Below are positions 45,340 through 54,100 of a stretch of 60,769 nucleotides of DNA, piece by piece; the stretch's first letter is position 1; each line of letters starts with the position of its first letter. Origin of the DNA: Candidatus Aminicenantota bacterium (GTDB lineage: Bacteria > Acidobacteriota > Aminicenantia > Aminicenantales > Aminicenantaceae); contig WVZL01000029.1 in assembly GCA_011772495.1 (NCBI GenBank), positions 87,932 through 148,700 of the forward strand, read 5' to 3'. The translations under genes and the position numbers were made by a program. Under the pieces are notes generated by a model that saw nothing but the letters and a program-made list of their open reading frames with translations, had not been told where the DNA came from and did no database searches.

Positions 45340-46539
45340 ATGCAAAAAAGAAGGTCTAAAAAAAGAAAAAAGGCCAATCGTATTCCTCCTTCCACTTTTA
45401 TTATCTTTTTTCTTATGGTGCTTTTATCAGCAGTCGGTTTAGACTACATCGGCTGGAAAAATGGAAAAAAATCTTATCTGTTTTCTTCTCTTGCAACAAA
45501 AAAGAGAGCTTTATTGAGTCAAGAAGCTCCGCCTAGTCAAGAACCTCTGCCCAGTCAAGAAGCTCTGGACCAGATTGTCATTAAGAGCTTAACCTTGCTT
45601 AAGATACCTTATGATTCAAATCAACAATACAGGGATAAAAAGGGAGTTCTCCATCTTATGATTGAACTACCCTTAGAAAAATACAAAGAGCTGGAATCTA
45701 TGCTTGAAAAAGAATTCAATAAAGTCAGTGCTTCTGTCCAAGAAAGAGAAGAGCAACTCGGAGCAGAAAAAAATTATTATCTATGGCAGGTCAAAGGGAA
45801 AGGAAAGCAAAGACTGAGTATTCTTTTCGCAAGCCAGAAAGAAAAAATAAAAGCAGAACTTCCTTCAAGAAGAGCCAGGAACAGAGTAGCAATCATTATC
45901 GACGACATGGGTTATAGTTTAAGAGCAATCAATGATATATGCTCGCTCAATAAACCCTTGACAATTTCTATCCTTCCTTACAGCCCTTTAGCTAAAGAGA
46001 TAGCTCGAATTGCTCACCAAAACAAGCTAGAAGTTATGCTTCATCTTCCGCTCGAGTCTGTCAATAGCCAGGGAGGAAACCACATTGAGGGAATCGTCCT
46101 CTCCCAAATGAGTGAAGAGGGAATATTAAATACGGTGGAGGCCAATCTCGATCAAATTCCCTATGTTACAGGCGTAAATAACCACATGGGCTCGAAAATA
46201 ACGCCCGACAAGAATCTCATGTCCATTATTCTTGGGCCCTTAAGAGAAAGAAATCTTTTTTTTATTGATAGTCGCACTACCAGCACGTCCAAAGCTTATA
46301 ATGTAGCTCAAGCGCTGGGAATCCCTTCAACCTATCGCAACGTTTTTCTTGATGGAGAAAATCGTGAGGGTTATATAAAAGGGAAAATGATCGAGCTTTT
46401 TCGCCTGGCCCAGAGAAAAGGGGAAGCTGTGGGCATTTGCCATCCAACAGAAAGAACTCTAAGAGTTTTAAGGGAAAACTTTCATCTTGTGGAGAAATAT
46501 AATATCGAGCCCGTCTTCGCCTCCCAGCTAACCAAATAA
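45340..46539 (+). CDS. YibQ-like divergent polysaccharide deacetylase family protein
   Basis: This 399-residue protein has one N-terminal membrane helix (about 19-36), a variable linker with a repeated SQEAPPSQEPLPSQEAL segment, and a NodB-fold domain (about 180-398). Family motifs present are VAIIIDDMGYS, LTISILPYSPLAKEIA, MLHLPLES, TGVNNHMGSKIT, FFIDSRTTS and GICHPTERTL. The family is called divergent because catalytic deacetylase activity is not established. It is the last gene of the envC-ctpA-yibQ-like set, 22 nt after the S41-like gene. Confidence 0.9.
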   Translation: MQKRRSKKRKKANRIPPSTFIIFFLMVLLSAVGLDYIGWKNGKKSYLFSSLATKKRALLSQEAPPSQEPLPSQEALDQIVIKSLTLLKIPYDSNQQYRDKKGVLHLMIELPLEKYKELESMLEKEFNKVSASVQEREEQLGAEKNYYLWQVKGKGKQRLSILFASQKEKIKAELPSRRARNRVAIIIDDMGYSLRAINDICSLNKPLTISILPYSPLAKEIARIAHQNKLEVMLHLPLESVNSQGGNHIEGIVLSQMSEEGILNTVEANLDQIPYVTGVNNHMGSKITPDKNLMSIILGPLRERNLFFIDSRTTSTSKAYNVAQALGIPSTYRNVFLDGENREGYIKGKMIELFRLAQRKGEAVGICHPTERTLRVLRENFHLVEKYNIEPVFASQLTK

Positions 46540-46593
46540 TTAAGAAGATCTGGGAGAAAATATAAAGCCCACAGATAAATCAAACTCCAGCAG

Positions 46594-47508
46594 TTAACGA
46601 ATAAGAGTAAAGGTATCAATCAGATAAAAGACGCCAGCGTAAAACAGAAGCAAAAAGGTAATAATCATACTTTTGAAAACAACCTTCCTTCGAAATTTCT
46701 TATACAGAGCAAAAAGAAGCTGGTAGAGAGCAAAAATCTCAAGAGCAAAAGGAAGGAAACCTGTATAACCGAAGGCGGGCATTTGGAATACTCTCCAAAA
46801 ATTAATATAGGGAATAGTGTATTCCCAGTGAGATCCTGCCCAAAAATTCCAGAATTCCCACAAGAAACCGGCCACAAGGCCAGCCAATAACCAGCTCCAG
46901 AATCGGGTCCAATCCCTTTTCTCCAAGTCCTTCAATAAAGTTTCATTTTTCAGCCAAAAATTTAAGGGCTCAAGCATCAAAATAAAACACAGCCAGACAA
47001 AAGGGAAAAAAAGACGAGGCCAAATAATGACTAATATAATCGATATTATTCCTGAAAAAAACCACGATTTAAGAAGCGCCGGTGTCCCTCTTATTCTAAA
47101 CAAGGCAAGCCTCTTTTTAGATAAGAAGCTTTGAGCAAACAGAGATATCTCATTCATTGCCGGAATGACAGAAGCATAAGCCACAAAATAGCCAAGCCAT
47201 CTTTCAAATATGCTTGAGGGTAGATTGTGATAGGTCCAGTTTTTCACTCTCAAATTAAAAAGCTCAAAAGCAAGCCAGACGAGAACAGAAATGAAAGCAG
47301 AAAAAAGAAAATTCTTCACAGAATCAGAAAGAGGCGAGGCTTTTCTTCTCCTAAAGTTTAAGCTGTCCATTACAAGAATAAAGGACCACCAGGAACAGCA
47401 AAAGAACCAAGTTTTCATAAACGACACATTAAGAGCAAGGAGAAATGCTGAAAACATGAGGCCAAAAAGGCCAAAGTATAGGTTTAGACGAAGGATTTTT
47501 ACTTTCAT
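46594..47508 (-). CDS. Multi-pass membrane protein with internal duplication, unknown function
   Basis: This 304-residue protein has about eight hydrophobic helices rich in Trp and Phe. I do not recognise a named family. Two halves look related: FELFNLRVKNWTYHNLP ... RWLGYFVAYASVIPAMNEI (about 80-120) and EFWNFWAGSHWEYTIPY ... RVFQMPAFGYTGFLPFALEI (about 215-255). This suggests an ancient tandem duplication. It is convergent with the yibQ-like gene and monocistronic. Confidence 0.72.
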   Translation of the reverse strand: MKVKILRLNLYFGLFGLMFSAFLLALNVSFMKTWFFCCSWWSFILVMDSLNFRRRKASPLSDSVKNFLFSAFISVLVWLAFELFNLRVKNWTYHNLPSSIFERWLGYFVAYASVIPAMNEISLFAQSFLSKKRLALFRIRGTPALLKSWFFSGIISIILVIIWPRLFFPFVWLCFILMLEPLNFWLKNETLLKDLEKRDWTRFWSWLLAGLVAGFLWEFWNFWAGSHWEYTIPYINFWRVFQMPAFGYTGFLPFALEIFALYQLLFALYKKFRRKVVFKSMIITFLLLFYAGVFYLIDTFTLIR

Positions 47509-47611
47509 CTCGCTGAATTCATGATTTTGAAACTTTATTTTTTTTCTTTCCTTCCATAAAGGACAATTTATTTTAATATGCTACCTTAAAATTCAATTTT
47601 TGCAAGCTTGC

Positions 47612-47713
47612 GGAGTCAGGCTTTATCCAAAGGTGAGCTCAGACTTTATCATGAAGTGATGTTCATAAACAAAATGCAGTCCGCCTCTCAATATGATGAC
47701 AAAGTTTGACTCC
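47612..47713. repeat. TCAGACTTTATC hairpin module, solo copy
   Basis: The arms are GGAGTCAGGCTTTATC (47612-47627) and GATGACAAAGTTTGACTCC (ending 47713). The interior (CAGACTTTATCATGAAGTGA, TGTTCATA, AAAATGCAGTCCG) is the reverse complement of the second inner hairpin of element C at 39326-39404, so this is the same module without the shell and in the other orientation. Confidence 0.85.
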
Positions 47714-47778
47714 AATTAAAAAGATTGAATAATTTCCCGTCCTCAATTATATTAAAAAATGAAACAAAGGAGAGCGAG

Positions 47779-48336
47779 ATGAAAAAAGCGCTGTTGTTCA
47801 GAACTCTTATCATAGCAATATTCGTTTCAGCCTTTATTCAGAATGGATGTACTAGAGCACCATCCCCGGAAGAGCTTAAAGCATCTATGGAAATAGTGGA
47901 TGTAGAGACAAAGTGGGTAAAAAAATACTATCAACCCTGGCCTTCAAAATTAACACTTGTTCCGGCTATTTCTTTCCGCGTAAAAAACCTCACTGAAGAA
48001 ACAATTCGGTATATAAGTTTTGAAGCCGTTTTCAGGTTCATGGATGATACTAAAACCTTGGGAGAAGGCTTCCTGCCTGGCCTTCCCGAAGGATCTATTC
48101 CTCCCGGAGAAACGAGTGATACCATCCTTTTGAAAAGCCGCCTGGGAGTTGAAGGGAAATCCATTAACCATTTCAGGAACAGTCCGCATTGGAAGACCGC
48201 TTTAGTCAAACTCTTTGTTCGGTCAAAAGGATCCCGGTTTACTCTCCTGGGAGAGTGGGAGGTTTCTCGGAAAATAGATTTTAAAGAACCAGAGCCTTAT
48301 CCCCCAAAGAAAGAAGAGAAGCTAACGTCTTATTAA
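47779..48336 (+). CDS. Putative lipoprotein of unknown function
   Basis: This ~185-residue protein has a hydrophobic signal segment followed by a cysteine in FIQNGCTRAP, an imperfect lipobox. The mature part is beta-rich; a central segment (VPAISFRVKNLTEETIRYIS ... PPGETSDTILLKSRLGVEG) resembles FxLYD-like domains that begin by describing residual and conserved side chains, but this is not certain. ATG 47779 was chosen because AAAGGAG lies seven nt upstream; the TTG at 47725 has no ribosome site. It is 58 nt upstream of the arginine decarboxylase. Confidence 0.65.
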   Translation: MKKALLFRTLIIAIFVSAFIQNGCTRAPSPEELKASMEIVDVETKWVKKYYQPWPSKLTLVPAISFRVKNLTEETIRYISFEAVFRFMDDTKTLGEGFLPGLPEGSIPPGETSDTILLKSRLGVEGKSINHFRNSPHWKTALVKLFVRSKGSRFTLLGEWEVSRKIDFKEPEPYPPKKEEKLTSY

Positions 48337-48394
48337 TACTTCCAACTTGAATAAGCTTCATAAAGAAATATTGTCAGGAAAGGAACTGTAACTC

Positions 48395-48946
48395 ATGAGC
48401 ACAGTCATTCCATCAAGGGTATTTTTAACCAAAGGAAAAGGACAGCATAAGGAAAAATTAGCCAGTTTTGAGCAAGCTCTTAGAGAAGCCTCGATCGCTC
48501 CTTTTAACCTTGTTAAAACTTCAAGTATCTTCCCTCCTCGCTGCAAACTTTGCTCAAAAGAGGAGGGATTGAAGTTGCTTAAGCCCGGACAAATTGTTTT
48601 TTTGGTTATGAGCGAATGTACAACAAATGAAGCCCACCGCTTGATACAAGCGTCGGTAGGATTGGCCATTCCTAATGCTCCTAATCATTACGGCTATCTT
48701 TCCGAACATCACAGCTTTGGCCAAAACGAGAAGGAAGCAGGTCAGTATGCAGAGGATTTAGCGGCGTACATGCTGGCCACTACCCTCGGTGTGAACTTCG
48801 ATACTAGTCAAATCTGGAACGAAGAAAAAAATATTTATAAACTATCTGATAACATAGTAGTCAGAACCAAACATATCACCCAGACTGCGAAAGGGAAAAA
48901 AGATCTCTGGACGACGGCCGTTGCCGCAGCGATCTTCATCCCCTAA
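48395..48946 (+). CDS. Pyruvoyl-dependent arginine decarboxylase
   Basis: This 183-residue proenzyme self-cleaves to create a pyruvoyl cofactor and decarboxylates arginine to agmatine, for polyamine synthesis or acid resistance. The cleavage-site motif KTSSIFPPRC places the scissile bond between Ser43 and Ser44. Other family features are GQIVFLVMSECTTNEAHRLIQASVGLA and the LSEHHSFGQNEKEAGQYAEDLAAYMLATTLG segment. Length matches the archaeal-type enzyme. A terminator follows directly. No agmatinase or agmatine deiminase is in the window. Confidence 0.93.
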   Translation: MSTVIPSRVFLTKGKGQHKEKLASFEQALREASIAPFNLVKTSSIFPPRCKLCSKEEGLKLLKPGQIVFLVMSECTTNEAHRLIQASVGLAIPNAPNHYGYLSEHHSFGQNEKEAGQYAEDLAAYMLATTLGVNFDTSQIWNEEKNIYKLSDNIVVRTKHITQTAKGKKDLWTTAVAAAIFIP

Positions 48947-48988
48947 AAGGGGATCGGCTATTTTATCTAGGTAAGCTATCCCTTTTTA
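48945..48988 (+). terminator. Rho-independent terminator after arginine decarboxylase
   Basis: AAAAGGGGATCGGCT pairs with AGCTATCCCTTTTT with one mismatch and one bulge, and the hairpin overlaps the stop codon and ends in a T run. Confidence 0.7.
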
Positions 48989-49060
48989 TTCCATTTTTAA
49001 GAAAAGAGGGGAACTTATTTTATTCTACAAAAGAAGGAGCCTGCCCCCCTTTTTTTATGC

Positions 49061-49201
49061 GGGCTTGATGAATCAAATCCTTACAATAAATCAAGCCCCC
49101 ATGCAAGAAAAACCAAATCCATACAAAACAAAAAGTGCGGATTTGATGAATCAAACCCCTACAATAAAAATGAGGTTGGTTTGATGAATTTAGACCCTAC
49201 A
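49061..49201. repeat. GGGCTTGAT palindromic repeat cluster, copy 3
   Basis: Units include GGGCTTGAT-GA-ATCAAATCC (49061), ATAAATCAAGCCCCCAT, GGATTTGAT-GA-ATCAAACCCC (about 49139), and GGTTTGATGAATTTAGACC (about 49177), joined by CTACAATAAA. Just before it (49036-49058) is an AGCCTGCCCCCCTTTTTTT half-hairpin of the other family. It lies between convergent arginine decarboxylase and surA-like genes. Confidence 0.78.
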
Positions 49202-49207
49202 GGAGTT

Positions 49208-50188
49208 CTAAATATGATCGAGAGGATTGGGTATAAGAATCTTTATATGGCTCTTCTCTTTGAGCTCTTTTAAAAATGCTTCTAGTTTTTTTTGGCTTTT
49301 CTCATTAAAAAACTTCTCTTCTATTTCTTTCCTGGCTTCCTCAAAGGATTTAAGGCGACTTTCTTTTCTTTCTTCTAATTTCAGTAGGAACCAGCCCGCT
49401 TGAACCTTCAGCCAGGGAGTCATCTCCCCCACGTTCAGCTTCTCCACAGCTTGTTCCAGGTCTTTTTCTAACTCACCTTTTTTAAAACTTCCCAGCTCTC
49501 CTTGATTATCCTTCTCTGGCCCCTCAGAATACTCGCCGGCTAAAGAGCCCATGTCCTCTCCAGAGGAGATTTTCTCGCTGATTTCTCTCTTTTTAGCCTC
49601 GAGGTCTTCCTCGTTTCCTCCCTCAGCTGAAAGATAGATAGCTCTCAGTTTATATTCTGGGAGCTCTGTGAACTCCTCTGGATGAAGCTTATAATAATTA
49701 ACGATTTCTGAATCGTCGACGACAATATTTCCACGGACTTCTGAATAAATAACAGCTTCCCTCATCATATTCTCTCTCATCCTTTTCTTCCATTCTTCAA
49801 AATCAATGCCTTGCTGTTGGAGAGCCCGGATCAGTTCCGCATCCGAATTTATGTTATTCTCTTTTTTTAAGTTTTCCAGCCATAATCTCAGTTGTTCATC
49901 TGGATTAATCCCCTCCATTTTCTCGGCTTCCTGCAAGAGCAGAAGATCTGTTATCATTTTATCCAGAAGATTTTCTTTCATGGCAGCATACACCTTTCCA
50001 AACTCTTCTCCTTTATATTGAGCGCTAAGAGCCCGGTAAAAATCTTCATGCTCTGCTTTAAATTGAGAGAGGGTAATAATGTCATCGTTCACGACAGCTA
50101 CAATTTCTTCGATGACTTCTTGGCCGAAAAGAAACAATCCCCCAAAAAATACTAGGAGAAAAGCTAGGATGGCACTTCTTTTCTTCAT
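49208..50188 (-). CDS. SurA-like periplasmic peptidyl-prolyl isomerase/chaperone
   Basis: This 326-residue protein has a signal peptide (1-22), a SurA N-terminal chaperone region (about 25-165, EEIVAVVNDDIITLSQFKAE) and one PpiC-type rotamase domain (about 178-280, YKLRAIYLSAEGGNEEDLEAK ... LGSFKKGELEKDLEQAVEKLNVGEMTPWLKVQAGW). Members escort outer-membrane proteins across the periplasm. Its ATG overlaps the upstream PpiC-lipoprotein stop by 4 nt. It is the last gene of the mfd operon. Confidence 0.92.
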   Translation of the reverse strand: MKKRSAILAFLLVFFGGLFLFGQEVIEEIVAVVNDDIITLSQFKAEHEDFYRALSAQYKGEEFGKVYAAMKENLLDKMITDLLLLQEAEKMEGINPDEQLRLWLENLKKENNINSDAELIRALQQQGIDFEEWKKRMRENMMREAVIYSEVRGNIVVDDSEIVNYYKLHPEEFTELPEYKLRAIYLSAEGGNEEDLEAKKREISEKISSGEDMGSLAGEYSEGPEKDNQGELGSFKKGELEKDLEQAVEKLNVGEMTPWLKVQAGWFLLKLEERKESRLKSFEEARKEIEEKFFNEKSQKKLEAFLKELKEKSHIKILIPNPLDHI

Positions 50189-51168
50189 ATGTTATCCCTT
50201 TGATAAGGAAAAGAGAGATTCATGGGATAGAAACTCCATTCTATATTGTTTTTCAAATACTCCATGTGCGAAGAAACTCTATAATTTATTTTAAGATCCA
50301 AGATTTTTGCTTTTATGCTTGGCAAAGCTTCTTCTTCAGAAATCAATTCCGGCTCAAATCTTCTATCCACTCTGAAAATGTGATAGCCATAAGAAGATTC
50401 CACCACTGGGCTTAACTCTCCTTCTTCAAGGGAAAATAGCACTTGTTCCATTTCAAAGGGAAGCTGGCCCATTTCAAACACGCCCATCTTCCCTCCTTTA
50501 ACAGCTTCTAGACCAATTGACTCTGCCTCGGCAATCTTTCTGAAATCTTCCTCAGATACATTCTTCACTCTTTCCATGACTTCGATGGCCCTATCCTCAG
50601 TTTCCAACAGTATCTGGCTGGCCTCAACTCTCTGGGGCCGCAAAAATTCTCTTTTATGAAGATTATAATACTCCTTTATTTCTTCGTCTTTGACTTCGAT
50701 GTCCTTCACAAGCACATAAGTATATTTTTCTATCAATAATCTATCAAACAAAATCTCGGTATCCATATCTTCTACAGAAACGTCGCTGCCTTCAGACTTA
50801 AGTTCGGCCGATAATTTTGCCAAATAATCTTGTTTCTCCTCCCAGCTCAAAGATATATTCTGATTAGTGGCTGATTTCAAAACAAGCTTCTCCTCGATAA
50901 ACTTATCGAGAAGGCGACTTAGAGAAACAGGAGTCAATGCCTTCTGGTCATTCCCAAAAGTCCCGCGAACATACTTTTCAAAGTCAGAATTAAGATAGGT
51001 AGTATCTTCAATTTCAATGATGATGTAGCTCTTTTTTTGCGGGTCCTCAAGGCTAACGCTGAAAGAACTTTCCTGTTCATTCTTCTCTCCGCAATTCGCA
51101 AAAAGAAAAATGAAAATCCCTGCTAGGAAAAGGAAAAATAAGCTACGTTTCTGCTTGAGTAACCTCAT
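50185..51168 (-). CDS. PpiC-type peptidyl-prolyl isomerase lipoprotein
   Basis: This 327-residue protein has a lipoprotein signal ending in FLFANC (lipobox Cys about residue 26), an N-terminal helical chaperone part, and one PpiC domain (about 172-265, VEASQILLETEDRAIEVMERV ... GGKMGVFEMGQLPFEMEQVLFSLEEGELSPVVESSYGYHIFRVD). It is likely anchored in the outer or inner membrane and folds exported proteins. It lies 11 nt downstream of mfd and overlaps surA by 4 nt. Confidence 0.9.
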   Translation of the reverse strand: MRLLKQKRSLFFLFLAGIFIFLFANCGEKNEQESSFSVSLEDPQKKSYIIIEIEDTTYLNSDFEKYVRGTFGNDQKALTPVSLSRLLDKFIEEKLVLKSATNQNISLSWEEKQDYLAKLSAELKSEGSDVSVEDMDTEILFDRLLIEKYTYVLVKDIEVKDEEIKEYYNLHKREFLRPQRVEASQILLETEDRAIEVMERVKNVSEEDFRKIAEAESIGLEAVKGGKMGVFEMGQLPFEMEQVLFSLEEGELSPVVESSYGYHIFRVDRRFEPELISEEEALPSIKAKILDLKINYRVSSHMEYLKNNIEWSFYPMNLSFPYQRDNI

Positions 51169-51179
51169 CTTTCTTACGC

Positions 51180-54100
51180 TTAATTTATTATATTATATAA
51201 AGATAACTCCTTCAAGATGGATATCGTTTCACCCATAACTTCGGCCTCTTTCCGGGGAGGAATGGATAGGCTCATCACACCCTGAGGAGTGATTGTCCCT
51301 GAATATTTTTCCATTATCTTGGTCAGTCGGGCTATGTCTGCAGATGATGTTGGGAAAATTTTAAATATTATTTTTTCCCCTATACGGTCGATAGCATTGA
51401 TCTTTGCCTTTTGAGCCAGGTGTTTGATTATACCGTAGCGAAGGAGATTTTCTACACTTGAGGGAAGAGGACCGTATCTATCTTCTATTTCTTCTTTTAT
51501 TTTTTCAATTTTACTTAAATCATCCACAGAAGAAATTCGTTTATAAAGGTTAAGTCTCAGGTTTATCTGGGGAAGATAATCCTCTGGGATCCGGATATCC
51601 ACTTTTAAGTTGATCTCGCTTTTAACTTCTTCTATCGCTTCTCCTTTGAGTTCCTTAATTGTCTTCTCTAAAAGATGCATATAATAATCAAACCCAACTG
51701 CCTCCATATATCCATGCTGCTCGGAACCTAAAAAATTCCCGGCTCCTCTTATCTCCAAATCTTTAGCAGCTAAACGAAATCCTGATCCCAGCTCAGTAAA
51801 TTCTTGAAGCGCTCTTAAGCGCTCCTTGGCCAAATTAGTCAGCTCTGTAAACGGAGGAACTAGAAAATAGGCGACAGCTTGGCGGGAGGAACGGCCCACT
51901 CTGCCGCGAAGCTGATAAAGCTGGGCCAACCCAAAAAGGTCTGCCCGCTCTACAATAAGGGTATTAACAAGAGGGATATCTATTCCATTCTCGATAATTG
52001 TGGTTGAAACCAGCACATTGAATTTCTGGTTGATAAAATCAATCATCTTTTTCTCAAGCGTCGCGCTTGGCATCTTTCCATGGACTACCGCAACTCTTGC
52101 TTGGGGCACATATTTCTCTATCATCCTGGCAACTTTATCAATGTCTTCAATCCTGTTGTGTATAAAGTAAACCTGACCCCTCCGCGCTAATTCCGTTTTT
52201 ACAGCAGAGGCAATAAGCTTGGGACTGAAGGGGGTCACAACCGTATGGATGGCCAATCTGTCCTTGGGGGGTGTCTCGATGAGGCTCATATCTCTAAGGG
52301 AAGTTAGAGATAAATTCAAGGTCCTTGGAATAGGGGTTGCACTCAGGGTTAAAACATCGATATCGGTTTTCATCTTTTTTATTCTTTCCTTGTGACTTAC
52401 CCCAAATCTCTGTTCTTCATCTATGATTAGAATACCTAAATCGCGGAATTGAACATCCTTGGAGAGAAGCCGATGAGTCCCGATTACAATATCGATTAAT
52501 CCTTTTTTTAAATCTTCAACAATCTTCTTTTGTTGGCCTTTTGTCTGGAGCCGGGTAAGGCTTTCAACCCTGAGGGGAAAGAGAACCATCCTGTTCCTGA
52601 AAGTCTTCAGATGCTGGCTGGCAAGAACAGTAGTAGGGCAAAGAACAGCCACCTGCTTCCCGTCCATCACAGCCTTGAAGGAAGCCCTCATCGCCACTTC
52701 AGTTTTGCCGTATCCCACATCCCCGCAAAGGAGTCGATCCATTGGAAACTCTATCTCCATGTCACTCATAATCTCTTTGATTGCTCTCAGTTGATCTTCT
52801 GTTTCCTCATATTCAAATGTTCTCTCAAACTCAGACTGCCAGTCACCTCCATGGCTGAAGCTATACCCCTTCATAGCCTTCCTTTGAGCATAGAGATGCA
52901 ACAGCTCTTTGGCCATTTTCTCTATGGCCTTTTTTGTCCTAGCTTTAGTCCTTTCCCAGGAAGGACTTCCCAATTTATTGAGAAGAGGCATACTCGAACC
53001 GACTCTTGAATATTTTTGAACAAGATTGAGGTCTTCGACGGGCACAAAGAGCTTATCTTCATCTTTATAGATTATCTCGATGAATTCACGGTTTTTTCTT
53101 TCAATCTCCATCTTCATCAACCCCATGAAAAGCCCTATTCCGTAATCTGCGTGAACAACATAATCTCCCCCTTTGAGGTCACGAAAATGGGAAAGAAAGG
53201 GCTTTGTTGGAAGACGAGAAACGATAACCTTTTCTTCTGTGAAAATATCTTTTTCAGAAAAAAAAGCTATTTTTTCTTGGGGATAGCTGAATCCATGATG
53301 AAGGTTCCCTACCAGAAGCACAACTGCTCCATCCTCAGGGAAAGCAAAAGACGTAGACGATTCACAATGCAGAATTTCACTCTGAGAGAGAAGGGTGGCC
53401 ATTTTCTTGCGTACAGCCGTGCTCGAAAAATAGATGAAGCATCTCTCTCTTTCTTCCTGCAACTTTTTCATATATTGGAGAAAGAAAGGAATCTTGTTTT
53501 TGAACTCGGGAACAGATTGGAAGGAAAAGGAGAATGTTTTCCTTCCTCGCTTTGGAGCGAGCTCTTGCCAATGAATCGCTTCGTTTTTTATTTGTTCCCA
53601 GAGTAGAGGTGGGTAAATTTCCTCTGGAGGAAGACAAAGCTTTCCACTATTTTTAAGCTCGGCGTATTGCTCGCTTAAATCCTTGAAGGCCTGCTTCCAT
53701 TCTTCTTCCACTTCATCAATATCATCAATAATAAACAGAGAATTTCTTATATAATGATTAAAAGGGACAAAATGCTCTTTGTGAAGAAGAGAAAGATAGA
53801 AGAAAGAAGGAAAGAAATCTCCCCGTTTCACCCGACCTATCTTTTCCTCTGTATCTTTCAAATGGCGGATTTCCTCTCTGCCTCTAATCTTTTCCTCCCA
53901 TTCCTGGAGAAATTGAGGCGAACTTGGAAACTCCCTGAGAGAGGGGAGGCAAATACGCTCAATTTTGCTTACTGAACGCTGCGAGGAAGGATCAAACTCT
54001 CGAATTGATGCGATCTCATCGCCACTAAACTCTATTCGATAAGGAAGAGGCCTCCAGGGAGAAAAGACATCCACGATTCCGCCGCGCCAGGCATATTCTC

